A stretch of 64,000 bases of DNA, taken from assembly GCF_004363555.1 (NCBI RefSeq), contig NZ_SNZJ01000009.1, forward strand, positions 1 through 64,000, in the 5' to 3' direction. This DNA comes from Halomonas ventosae. GTDB taxonomy: Bacteria > Pseudomonadota > Gammaproteobacteria > Pseudomonadales > Halomonadaceae. Under the pieces are notes generated by a model. The model saw nothing but the letters and a program-made list of their open reading frames with translations, made no database searches and was not told where the DNA came from. Positions 54,222-62,595 of this stretch are shown one piece after another (the first letter of the stretch is position 1; each line of letters begins with the position of its first letter). Both the position numbers and the translations under genes were made by a program.

Positions 54222-55603
54222 TGCCCTACCTGACGTCTGCCGTGCTCGGCGCGGCGCTGCTGTGCTTTGCGTTCCTGGGCCTCAGGGCCCGCCGGGCCGA
54301 TGGCCCCCTCGATGACTACGTCACCGCGCGCAACTCCCAGGGGGCCCAGTCGCTGGGCCTCTCCTTCCTGGCCTCGGGGATGGGCGCCTGGATCCTCTTC
54401 GTGCCCCCCGAGATCGGCGCCTTCGTCGGCCCGCTGGCGCTGGCCGGCTATGCCGTCGGTTCGGCGCTGCCGTTCATCGTGCTCGGGCTCTACGGGCCGG
54501 CGATCCGCCGCCACCTGCCGGAGGGGCGCAGCATCGGCGAGTTCGCCGAGGCCTGCTACGGCGCCGGGGTACGGCGCTGGGTGTCGCTGGTCTCGGTGCT
54601 GTACATGGCCTGCTTCCTGGCCGCAGAGCTGACGGCCATCGGTGCCATCACTGCGCTGCTCTCGGAGGTGCCGCCGGCGCTGGTGGTCATCGGCGTGGCG
54701 GTTTCCACGTTGCTCTACACGGCGGTGGGCGGCCTGCGGGCGAGCCTCGCCACCGACCGCTGGCAGGCCTGGCTGCTGATCGCGCTGCTGGCCCTGGTCG
54801 GTGGCGTGGCGCTCACGCGCCTGCCCGAGATGCCGGTGGACGCCGCGCTGCCCTCGATCCCCACCGGCAGCGCCCTCGCCGTGGCGCTGACCCTGGTGAT
54901 CGCGGTCACCGCGGCCAACCTCTTCCACCAGGGCTACTGGCAGCGCGTCTGGGCGGCGCGCGACGACCGCGCCCTGGGTCGCGGCGCCTGGCTGGGCGGC
55001 GGCATCACCGTGCTGGTGGTGATGGTGGTGGGCGGCCTCGGCATGCTGGCGGCCATGGCCGGCGTGGCGCTGGGCGAGCCGCCGATCCCCTTCTTCGCGC
55101 TGCTCGCCGAGGCGCCGGGCTGGCTGGCCCTGCCGGCGCTGGTGCTGGCGGTGACCCTGGTCGCCTCCAGCGTGGATACCCTGCAGAACGGCCTCGCCTC
55201 GCTGGTGGTGGCGGGTTCCGGCCGGCGCGGGCTCTCCCTCGGTGCGGCACGCTGGGTCACGGTGGCGCTGATGGTGCCGGTGGTGGTCGTGGCGCTGCAG
55301 GGGCTTTCGGTGCTGCGGCTGTTCCTGATCGCCGACCTGCTCTGTGCGGCCATCGTGGTGCCGGTGCTGCTGGGCCTCTGGTCGCGGATGAGCCCCCTGG
55401 CCGCGGTGGCCGGCGGGGTGGCAGGCATGCTCGGCGCCATCCTGCCGGGCTGGGTCGCCCAGGGCAGCCTCGCGGCGGGCGTGCTGGCGGCGAGCTTCCC
55501 CGGCAGCATCCCGACCCTGCCGCCCTTCCTGGGCGCGCTGCTCGCCTCCACCCTGGTCAGCCTGCTGGTGGCCGGGTGGCGACCCGGCTCTTCTACGCGT
55601 TGA
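54221..55603 (+). CDS. Sodium/solute symporter under TPP riboswitch control, probable thiamine-precursor uptake
   Basis: A 460-residue membrane protein of the sodium:solute symporter family with about 13 helices. Family features include FLASGMGAWILFVPPEIGAF in the first helices and ASSVDTLQNGLASLV near the sodium site. Its start codon touches the riboswitch. The regulation points to thiamine, HMP or another thiamine precursor as the substrate. Predicted thiamine-related symporters of this family (named ThiV in earlier comparative work) are known, but I cannot confirm that this is an orthologue. Confidence 0.9.
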   Translation: MPYLTSAVLGAALLCFAFLGLRARRADGPLDDYVTARNSQGAQSLGLSFLASGMGAWILFVPPEIGAFVGPLALAGYAVGSALPFIVLGLYGPAIRRHLPEGRSIGEFAEACYGAGVRRWVSLVSVLYMACFLAAELTAIGAITALLSEVPPALVVIGVAVSTLLYTAVGGLRASLATDRWQAWLLIALLALVGGVALTRLPEMPVDAALPSIPTGSALAVALTLVIAVTAANLFHQGYWQRVWAARDDRALGRGAWLGGGITVLVVMVVGGLGMLAAMAGVALGEPPIPFFALLAEAPGWLALPALVLAVTLVASSVDTLQNGLASLVVAGSGRRGLSLGAARWVTVALMVPVVVVALQGLSVLRLFLIADLLCAAIVVPVLLGLWSRMSPLAAVAGGVAGMLGAILPGWVAQGSLAAGVLAASFPGSIPTLPPFLGALLASTLVSLLVAGWRPGSSTR

Positions 55604-55612
55604 GATATCGAG

Positions 55613-55975
55613 TCAGTCGAGAAAGAGATCGGCGGGTAGTCCGAAGCGCTGGGTCAGTGCCTTGATCTGGCGGACGTTCAGCCGTCGCTTGCCATTGAGG
55701 ATCTCGGAGATCACCGACTGGGTGCCGACCTCCGGCAGGCTCGACTGGTCGAGGCCATGCCACTGCATCAGGTGGCGGAGCATGTCGGCGCCTCTCACCT
55801 CCGGCATCGGGCGGTGAGTGTCGTCGTACTCCTCGATGAGGTCACCCATATGGGAGGCGAGGCTCGCCAGTGGGTGTTCCTCGTCATCCCCGATCAGCTC
55901 CAGCAACTCATCGAGTGCCGCGACCAGGGCGTCGTAGTCGTGCTCGGATTCTGGTGAGCGAAGAGCATGTGGCAT
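55613..55975 (-). CDS. Orphan HigA-like HTH protein
   Basis: A 120-residue protein. An acidic helical N-terminal half (YDALVAALDELLELIGDDEEHPLA) is followed by an XRE-type helix-turn-helix at about 70-115 (VGTQSVISEILNGKRRLNVRQIKALTQRFGL). This layout matches HigA-type antitoxins (YgjM family). No higB-like toxin lies upstream, where only 129 bp separate it from divergent ilvD, nor downstream. It may be a solitary regulator or antitoxin. ATG at 55975 is preferred over the upstream open frame. Confidence 0.83.
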   Translation of the reverse strand: MPHALRSPESEHDYDALVAALDELLELIGDDEEHPLASLASHMGDLIEEYDDTHRPMPEVRGADMLRHLMQWHGLDQSSLPEVGTQSVISEILNGKRRLNVRQIKALTQRFGLPADLFLD

Positions 55976-56104
55976 GGTGTTTTCCGTCTTGCTGTGCTCG
56001 ATAGATTCTAGCGCAGCGATAGATGGACCTGCTGGCAATATGGACAGCCACATGACTTGCGGTCCACCCTCTGGAGGTCACGCCATCTTCACAGGAGCCC
56101 TGCC

Positions 56105-57793
56105 ATGTCCGATACGCCGAAGGATCCCCGCCGCCGCCATTCCGCCGAGGTGGTAGACGGAGTCGGCAAGTCCGCCAGCCGCGCCATGCTGCGTGCGGTG
56201 GGCTTCACCGACGAGGATTTCGCCAAGCCCCAGGTGGGCATCGCCTCCACCTGGAGCAACCTCACCCCCTGCAACAGCCATATCGACGAGCTGGCCCGCC
56301 GGGCCAGCGACGGGGCCGACGGGGCCGGCGGCAAGGGGGTGATCTTCAACACCATCACCATCTCCGATGGCATCGCCAACGGCACCGAGGGCATGAAGTA
56401 CTCGCTGGTGTCGCGGGAGGTGATCGCCGACTCCATCGAGACGGTGGCCGGCTGCGAGGGCTTCGACGGCCTGGTGGCCATCGGTGGCTGCGACAAGAAC
56501 ATGCCGGGCTGCATGATGGGGCTGGCGCGGCTGAACAGGCCGAGCGTCTTCGTCTACGGCGGCACCATCCTGCCCGGCACCGGCCATACCGACATCGTCT
56601 CGGTGTTCGAGGCCATGGGCGCCTACAGCCGCGGTGACCTGGACCTGATCGAGGTGAAGCAGATCGAGGAGACGGCGATCCCCGGTCCCGGCTCCTGCGG
56701 CGGAATGTACACCGCCAACACCATGGCCTCGGCCATCGAGGCGCTGGGCATGAGCCTGCCCGGCAGCTCGGCGCAGAACGCGGTCTCCCAGGCCAAGCGC
56801 GACGACTGCAAGGCGGCCGGCGCGGCGGTGCTCGAGCTGCTCGAGCGCGACATCAAGCCCTCCGACATCATGACCCGCCGGGCCTTCGAGAACGCCATCA
56901 CCGTGGTGATCGCCCTGGGTGGCTCCACCAATGCGGTGCTGCACCTGATCGCCATGGCCAGCACCATCGGCGTGGAGCTCTCGCTTGCCGACTTCACCGA
57001 GATCGGCCGCCGCGTGCCGGTGGTCGCCGACCTGCGCCCCAGCGGCCACTACATGATGAGCGAGCTGGTGGCGATCGGTGGCATCCAGCCGCTGATGAAG
57101 ACCCTGCTCGAGGCCGGCCTTCTCCACGGCGACTGCCTGACGGTGACCGGCCAGACGCTTGCCGAGAACCTGGCCGATGTCGCCCCCTATCCCGATGACC
57201 AGCAGATCATCGCGCCGATGGATCGCCCGGTGAAGGCCGAGAGCCACCTGCGCATCCTGCACGGCAACCTGGCGCCGGAAGGGGCGGTGGCCAAGATCAC
57301 CGGCAAGGAGGGCACGCGCTTCGCAGGCTCCGCCAGGGTGTTCGGCTCCGAGGAGGAGGCCCAGGCACGCATCAATGACGGCACCGTGGTGGCCGGCGAC
57401 GTGGTGGTGATCCGCTACGAGGGGCCCCGGGGCGGGCCCGGCATGCGCGAGATGCTCACCCCGACCTCGGCGATCATGGGCCGGGGGCTCGGCAGCGAGG
57501 TGGCGCTGATCACCGACGGGCGCTTCTCCGGCGGCAGCCATGGCTTCGTGGTAGGTCACGTGACCCCCGAGGCCTTCGACGGCGGCCCCCTGGCGCTGGT
57601 GGAGGATGGCGACCTGATCACCATCGATGCCGAGGCCGATACCATCGACGTCGACCTCTCCGACGAGGAGCTGATGCGCCGCCGCGCCGCCTGGCGCCAG
57701 CCCGAGCCGCGCTATGCGCGGGGGGTGCTGTCGAAGTACGCGCGCACGGTGAGCTCGGCCTCCACCGGGGCGGTGACCGACCTGCCGGAGTGA
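56105..57793 (+). CDS. ilvD: Dihydroxy-acid dehydratase
   Basis: A 562-residue Fe-S dehydratase of the IlvD/Edd family, normally acting in valine and isoleucine synthesis. The cluster cysteines are C56 (TPCNSH) and C129 ([10 protein letters not shown]), with a third in [17 protein letters not shown]. The length is shorter than E. coli IlvD (616), fitting the second IlvD class, some of which act on sugar acids. AGGAG precedes the ATG at 56105. No other branched-chain biosynthesis gene is adjacent, so this could be a second copy or a sugar-acid dehydratase. Confidence 0.9.
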   Translation: MSDTPKDPRRRHSAEVVDGVGKSASRAMLRAVGFTDEDFAKPQVGIASTWSNLTPCNSHIDELARRASDGADGAGGKGVIFNTITISDGIANGTEGMKYSLVSREVIADSIETVAGCEGFDGLVAIGGCDKNMPGCMMGLARLNRPSVFVYGGTILPGTGHTDIVSVFEAMGAYSRGDLDLIEVKQIEETAIPGPGSCGGMYTANTMASAIEALGMSLPGSSAQNAVSQAKRDDCKAAGAAVLELLERDIKPSDIMTRRAFENAITVVIALGGSTNAVLHLIAMASTIGVELSLADFTEIGRRVPVVADLRPSGHYMMSELVAIGGIQPLMKTLLEAGLLHGDCLTVTGQTLAENLADVAPYPDDQQIIAPMDRPVKAESHLRILHGNLAPEGAVAKITGKEGTRFAGSARVFGSEEEAQARINDGTVVAGDVVVIRYEGPRGGPGMREMLTPTSAIMGRGLGSEVALITDGRFSGGSHGFVVGHVTPEAFDGGPLALVEDGDLITIDAEADTIDVDLSDEELMRRRAAWRQPEPRYARGVLSKYARTVSSASTGAVTDLPE

Positions 57794-57902
57794 CCCTTCC
57801 CGGCCGCCGGCATCGCGCCCGGCGGCATGGGCTATGCTTCGTCACGGCAGGCGCCGGCCGCTACCGGTGCCTGTCGCGATGCCCGGCGACACGGAGGCCA
57901 CC

Positions 57903-59150
57903 ATGCCCGAGCCCATCGGGGGGGTCCTGCCCGAACTGGGCGTGCATTCCGAGACCGGCACCCTGCGGCAGGTGATCGTCTGCCGTCCGGGCCTGGCCCA
58001 TCGGCGGCTGACGCCTTCCAACTGCCATGCCCTGCTGTTCGACGACGTCTTCTGGGTCAAGCAGGCCCAGCAGGATCATGACGTCCTTGCGGGCGTGATG
58101 CGGGACAAGGGCGTGGAGGTGCTCGACGTCAACGACCTGCTGGCCGAGACCCTCGATATCACGGAAGCCCGCGCCTGGGTGCTGGACCACCGGATCACCT
58201 GGAACCACATCGGGGTGGGGATGGTGTCCGACCTGCGCGCCTGGCTGGACGAGCTGCCGGGCGATGCCCTGGCCGGGTTCCTGGTCGGCGGGCTGGGGGT
58301 GAGGGACCTGCCGTTCGAGCCGGTGGGGCTGTTCGGCAACCACCTGGGGCATGCCGGCTTCGTGCTGCCGCCCCTGCCCAACTTCCTCTTCACCCGCGAC
58401 AGCAGCGCCTGGATCCATGGCGGGGTCACCCTCAATCCCATGCGCTGGGCCGCCCGCCAGCCCGAAACCCTGCTGATGGCGGCGGTCTATCGCTTCCATC
58501 CGGCCTTCGCGGGCCGGGTGAAGGTGCACTGGGGGGATCCCCTGGCGGACCACGGCCTCGCCACCCTCGAGGGCGGGGATGTCATGCCGGTGGGGCACGG
58601 CACGGTGCTGGTGGGCATGGGCGAGCGCTCCTCGCCCCAGGCCATCGGCCAGCTGGCGAAGGCGCTGTTCGACAGCGGCACGGCCGAGCGGGTGGTCGCC
58701 TGCCAGCTCCCCCGGTCCCGCTCGGCCATGCACCTGGACACGGTCTTTACCTTCTGTGGCGGCAACGTGGTGACCGCTTTCAGGGAGGTCGCGGAGGCGG
58801 TGGTCTGCTATGACCTGCGTCCCGGCGAGGGCGGCAGGACCCTGGCGTTCCGGCGGGACCCGCGCCGGCTGTTCGACATTGTCGCGGACATCCTGGGCTA
58901 CCCGGCGCTGGAGGTGGTGCCCACCGGCGGCGACACCCCGGAGGAACGCGAGCGCGAACAGTGGAACGACGGCAACAACGTGCTGGCGTTGAGCCCCGGT
59001 GTCGTCGTCGGCTATGACCGCAACGATGACACCAATGCGGCGCTCGAGGCGGCGGGTATCGAGGTGCTGGCCATTCCCGGCGCCGAGCTGGGAAGGGGAC
59101 GCGGCGGCGGGCGCTGCATGAGCTGCCCGACCCGTCGTGATCCTGTCTGA
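57903..59150 (+). CDS. arcA: Arginine deiminase
   Basis: A 415-residue arginine deiminase that converts arginine to citrulline and ammonia. Catalytic features include [22 protein letters not shown] (the His and Asp) and the nucleophile C405 in [12 protein letters not shown] at 57903 follows CGGAGG. Followed by arcC after 87 bp; no ornithine carbamoyltransferase gene (arcB) and no antiporter gene are between or beside them. Confidence 0.95.
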   Translation: MPEPIGGVLPELGVHSETGTLRQVIVCRPGLAHRRLTPSNCHALLFDDVFWVKQAQQDHDVLAGVMRDKGVEVLDVNDLLAETLDITEARAWVLDHRITWNHIGVGMVSDLRAWLDELPGDALAGFLVGGLGVRDLPFEPVGLFGNHLGHAGFVLPPLPNFLFTRDSSAWIHGGVTLNPMRWAARQPETLLMAAVYRFHPAFAGRVKVHWGDPLADHGLATLEGGDVMPVGHGTVLVGMGERSSPQAIGQLAKALFDSGTAERVVACQLPRSRSAMHLDTVFTFCGGNVVTAFREVAEAVVCYDLRPGEGGRTLAFRRDPRRLFDIVADILGYPALEVVPTGGDTPEEREREQWNDGNNVLALSPGVVVGYDRNDDTNAALEAAGIEVLAIPGAELGRGRGGGRCMSCPTRRDPV

Positions 59151-59237
59151 GAGGGGAGGGAAGCCGCATGGCATATGGTATCGAGAGCCGGCATCCGGCC
59201 CCCGGTGTGATTCTCGTCGCGATCCTGGGAGGCTGAC

Positions 59238-60149
59238 ATGCTGGTGGTGGCGGCACTGGGCGGCAACGCCCTCCTGAAGCGCGGGGAGCCGCTGACGGCC
59301 GCGGCGCAGCGGGCGAACGTGCAGGTGGCGGTCCGCGCGCTGGCCGAGATCGTGCGCGCCGGGCATCGCTTGGTGATCACCCATGGCAACGGCCCCCAGG
59401 TGGGCCTGCTGGCGCTGCAGGGCGCGGCCTATCGGCCGGACGAGGCCTATCCGCTGGACGTGCTGGGCGCCGAGACCGAGGGCATGATCGGCTACATGAT
59501 CGAGCAGGAGCTGGAGAACGCGCTCGACCATGACCGCCCGGTGGCCACCCTGCTGACCCAGGTGGTGGTGGATCCCCGGGATCCCGCCTTTGCCCATCCC
59601 ACCAAGTTCGTCGGGCCGGTCTACGAACGGGACGAGGCCGAGCGTCGCGCGGCGGCGGCCGGCTGGCAGATCGCCCGGGACGGCGACAAGTGGCGTCGGG
59701 TCGTGCCGTCGCCGACGCCGCTGGAGATCCCGGACCTGCGGGTGCTGCAGCTGCTGCTCGCCCAGGGCGTGGTGGTGGTCTGCACCGGGGGCGGCGGGAT
59801 CCCGGTCCTGCGCCGGGAGGATGGCAGCATGATCGGCGTGGAGGCGGTCATCGACAAGGACGCTGCCAGCGCGCTGCTGGCGCGCCAGCTGGGCGCCGAC
59901 GCCCTGCTGCTGCTGACCGATGTGGAGGCGGTGTACCGGGATTACGGCACGGACGCCGCGACCCCGGTTCACGAACTGACGGTTGTCCAGGCCCGGGAGA
60001 TGGCCCTGCCGGCCGGTTCCATGGGACCCAAGCTGGCGGCCGCCTGTGACTTTGCCGAAACTGGTGGTATCAGCGGCATCGGCCGGCTGGTCGATGCCGT
60101 CTCCATCCTCGAGGGAAGGGCGGGGACACGGGTGTCAGCCGACGCATAG
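59238..60149 (+). CDS. arcC: Carbamate kinase
   Basis: A 303-residue carbamate kinase, making ATP from carbamoyl phosphate and ADP in the arginine deiminase route. Typical segments are ALGGNALLKRGE, THGNGPQVGLLALQ, CTGGGGIPV and the C-terminal AGSMGPKLAAACDF. It is the second gene of an arcA-arcC pair. The missing middle step (citrulline to ornithine and carbamoyl phosphate) must be supplied from elsewhere. Confidence 0.95.
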   Translation: MLVVAALGGNALLKRGEPLTAAAQRANVQVAVRALAEIVRAGHRLVITHGNGPQVGLLALQGAAYRPDEAYPLDVLGAETEGMIGYMIEQELENALDHDRPVATLLTQVVVDPRDPAFAHPTKFVGPVYERDEAERRAAAAGWQIARDGDKWRRVVPSPTPLEIPDLRVLQLLLAQGVVVVCTGGGGIPVLRREDGSMIGVEAVIDKDAASALLARQLGADALLLLTDVEAVYRDYGTDAATPVHELTVVQAREMALPAGSMGPKLAAACDFAETGGISGIGRLVDAVSILEGRAGTRVSADA

Positions 60150-60183
60150 GCCGCGCAGGTCCTGAACCCCCAGGGCGGGGCCC

Positions 60184-61533
60184 TCAACGGGCGCAGGTGC
60201 GAAAGCCGGCCAGGATGTCCTGGCGGTCCGGCGTGAAGAAGTTGCGGTAGCCGTTGTGGGCCAGCCGCGAGCGGGTGGCCCAGGCGCCGCCGCGCAGCAC
60301 GTAGCGCCCCTCCCGGAACCAGGGGGCCGAGTAGTCGCGGTAGAGCTCGGGTTCGAAACCCGGGAAGGGCGCGAAGGGCGAGGCCGTCCACTCCCAGACG
60401 TTGCCCAGCATCTGCCGGCAGCCGAAGGCGCTGTCGCCCTCGGGCAGCGCCGCCACGTCGAGCCGGCCCAGGCGCCAGGCGTCGAGGTTGGCGCGGGCGG
60501 CATCCGGCGGTGACTCGCCCCAGGGGAAGCGTCGCTTGCCGGGGGCGAGCGAGCCCCCGTCGGGTGACGGCGCCCGGCTGGCGGCGACCTCCCATTCCGC
60601 CTCGCTGGGCAGGCGTCGCCCGGCCCAGCGGCACCAGGCCTCGGCCTCGTGCCAGCCGACGTGCACGACCGGCTGGTGGGAAGCCAGCGGCCGCCAGCGG
60701 TCGAAGCAGCGCTCCTCCCAGTGGCCATCGGTGTCGCGGCGCCAGTAGATCGGCCCCTGCAGCGCCTGGTGCTCGCGCCACTGCCACCCGGCCTCGCTCC
60801 ACAGCTCGCGCCGCGCGTAGCCGCCGTCCTCGATGAAGGCGGCGTACTCTGCGTTGGTGACCGGCGCCCTGGCGATCGAGAAGGGCGCCACCTCGACCTC
60901 CAGGGGCGGCTTCTCGTTGTCGAAGCGGAAGGGCACGGCCTCGTCGGAGCCCAGCCGGTGGCGCCCGCCGGGGATGGCCACATCGCCGGGCAGGGGGCCG
61001 TTCGAGGCGGGAGCGGGACGCTGGCCCGGCAGTGGGGTGCCCAGGTCCGGGGCCGGGTCGCCCAGCGTCTGGCGGGTATAGAGGAAGGCCTCGCCGTGCA
61101 TGTCCTCGTGCAGGGTGGTGAGCTGGTAGACATAGCTCTGGGCGGCGCTCGCGGTGCCGTCGGGCAGGCGCTCGAGCATCGCCTGCTGTACCCGCGAGAG
61201 GTAGTCCAGGGTCTCGTCGCGGGAGGGCAGCGGTAGCGCCCAACGGTCGTCGTGGGCGATGCTGCTCGAATCGAACAGCCGGTCGGCGCCGGCGAGCTGG
61301 TAGTCGGGCAGGCCATGGAGGCCGCGCAGGGCGAAATGGTCGTGGAAGAAGCCCAGGTGGCCGAGCTCCCACAGCGGCGGGTTGACGATCGCCAGGCGCG
61401 GGCCCAGCTCGCGGGCCTCGAGGATGTCCTGCATCAGCGCCAGGCTGCGGGTGCGGGCATCGACGAGCATCGCCGCCAGCTCATCGGCGGCCCGCGGCGG
61501 CGTCGGTGGTGTGCCGAGAGGTGAAGAGGGCAT
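60184..61533 (-). CDS. senA: SenA-like selenoneine synthase (EgtB homologue)
   Basis: A 449-residue non-haem iron enzyme with the EgtB architecture. An N-terminal DinB-like domain supplies the three-histidine iron site (H59 in LWELGHLGFF, H142 and H146 in LHEDMH). A C-terminal formylglycine-enzyme-type domain covers about 175-449 and ends GNVWEWTASPF, LRGGAWATRS and FRTCAR. In the sen pathway SenA joins hercynine to a selenosugar to build selenoneine. The assignment to SenA rather than EgtB rests on its pairing with a SenB-like glycosyltransferase and SelD. Start at 61533, with GAGGA seven bases before. Hercynine (EgtD product) must come from outside the window. Confidence 0.85.
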   Translation of the reverse strand: MPSSPLGTPPTPPRAADELAAMLVDARTRSLALMQDILEARELGPRLAIVNPPLWELGHLGFFHDHFALRGLHGLPDYQLAGADRLFDSSSIAHDDRWALPLPSRDETLDYLSRVQQAMLERLPDGTASAAQSYVYQLTTLHEDMHGEAFLYTRQTLGDPAPDLGTPLPGQRPAPASNGPLPGDVAIPGGRHRLGSDEAVPFRFDNEKPPLEVEVAPFSIARAPVTNAEYAAFIEDGGYARRELWSEAGWQWREHQALQGPIYWRRDTDGHWEERCFDRWRPLASHQPVVHVGWHEAEAWCRWAGRRLPSEAEWEVAASRAPSPDGGSLAPGKRRFPWGESPPDAARANLDAWRLGRLDVAALPEGDSAFGCRQMLGNVWEWTASPFAPFPGFEPELYRDYSAPWFREGRYVLRGGAWATRSRLAHNGYRNFFTPDRQDILAGFRTCAR

Positions 61534-61540
61534 GCTGACT

Positions 61541-61550
61541 TCCTCGAGGA
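61541..61550. promoter_or_regulatory. Palindromic shared ribosome-binding site TCCTCGAGGA between senA and senB
   Basis: The 10-bp perfect palindrome lies in the 23 bp between the two divergent start codons. Read in either direction it supplies GAGGA: seven bases before the senA ATG (61533) and six before the senB ATG (61557). It is the only Shine-Dalgarno candidate for either gene. Confidence 0.75.
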
Positions 61551-61556
61551 GAGACC

Positions 61557-62552
61557 ATGGCATTGAAGGTAGCCCTGATCAGCCCGGCGGGTCGAGGCTC
61601 ACGAGCCGGCAACCGCGCCACGGCGACCCGCTGGGCGGGCCTGCTGCGGACGCTGGGCTGCCGGGTGCGGATCGCCGGCGCCGAGGAGGACACCGACCGT
61701 TGGCAGATCGCCGGCCAGCCGCCCGACCTGGTGATGGCGCTGCATGCCTGGCGCAGCCATAGGGCCATCCGCACCGCTCGCCGGGCCTTCCCGGGCTGCC
61801 CCCTGGTGGTGGTGCTGACGGGCACCGACGTCTATCGCTTCCAGCACAGTCATCCCGAGGCGTTCGAGGAGAGCCTGGCGGCGGCGGATGCCCTGGTCGG
61901 CCTGCATGACCGCCTGGCCGAGGACCTTCCCCCGCGTTTCCTGTCGCGGCTGCAGGTCGTCCACCAGTCGGCGCAGCCGCTACCTCCGCATGCCCCGCGG
62001 CCGGGTCGCCGGCATCTGGACGTGCTGGTGGCGGGCCACCTGCGCGAGGAGAAGGACCCGCTGCGCGCGGCGCTTGCGGTGCGCGACCTGCCGGCGGACT
62101 CGCGGCTGCGGGTCATCCAGCTGGGCGGTGCCCTGGACGAGGCCTGGGCCAGGGCGGCCCGTGACGAGATGGCGGGCAACCCCCGCTACCGCTGGCTGGG
62201 TGACCAGCCTCGCTGGCGGGTGCGACGGTGGATGGCCCGGGCCCGGCTGATGGTGATCAGCTCGCGCATGGAGGGGGGCGCCAACGTGGTCAGCGAGGCC
62301 TGCGTGGCGGGCCTGCCGGTGCTGGCCTCCGACATCCCGGGCAACCGCGGCCTGCTGGGCGAGGACTATGTCGGCTACTTCCCGGTCGCCGATACCGCGG
62401 CGCTTGGCGACCTGCTGCGCCGCGCCGAGACCGAGCCGGCCTTCGTCGAGGGCCTGCGCCGCCAGGTGCTGGCGCGTGCGCCGCTGTTCACTCCCGAGGC
62501 CGAGCGTGAGGGGCTGGCGCGGGTCATCGTCGCCTGCGGGCTCACCCCCTGA
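61557..62552 (+). CDS. senB: SenB-like selenosugar synthase (GT4-type glycosyltransferase)
   Basis: A 331-residue glycosyltransferase-fold protein. The N-terminus KVALISPAGRGSRAGNRATATRWAGLLR and the C-terminal donor-site segment EGGANVVSEACVAGLPVLASDIPGNRG fit the two-domain GT4/GT-B type found beside SelD. In the sen pathway SenB uses selenophosphate and a UDP-sugar to make 1-seleno-N-acetylglucosamine. Its neighbours senA and the SelD fusion support this reading; motifs alone would only say glycosyltransferase. It is divergent from senA and convergent with the selD gene, 43 bp apart. Confidence 0.85.
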   Translation: MALKVALISPAGRGSRAGNRATATRWAGLLRTLGCRVRIAGAEEDTDRWQIAGQPPDLVMALHAWRSHRAIRTARRAFPGCPLVVVLTGTDVYRFQHSHPEAFEESLAAADALVGLHDRLAEDLPPRFLSRLQVVHQSAQPLPPHAPRPGRRHLDVLVAGHLREEKDPLRAALAVRDLPADSRLRVIQLGGALDEAWARAARDEMAGNPRYRWLGDQPRWRVRRWMARARLMVISSRMEGGANVVSEACVAGLPVLASDIPGNRGLLGEDYVGYFPVADTAALGDLLRRAETEPAFVEGLRRQVLARAPLFTPEAEREGLARVIVACGLTP

Positions 62553-62595
62553 TGCCGTCCCGCCCCCGGCTCCCTCTGCCCGCCATCATCGGTCC

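Noticed and set aside
57861-59972. A 703-codon minus-strand open frame opposite arcA and arcC
   Set aside because: It has the low-complexity composition of a shadow frame, and the plus-strand genes carry full catalytic motifs.
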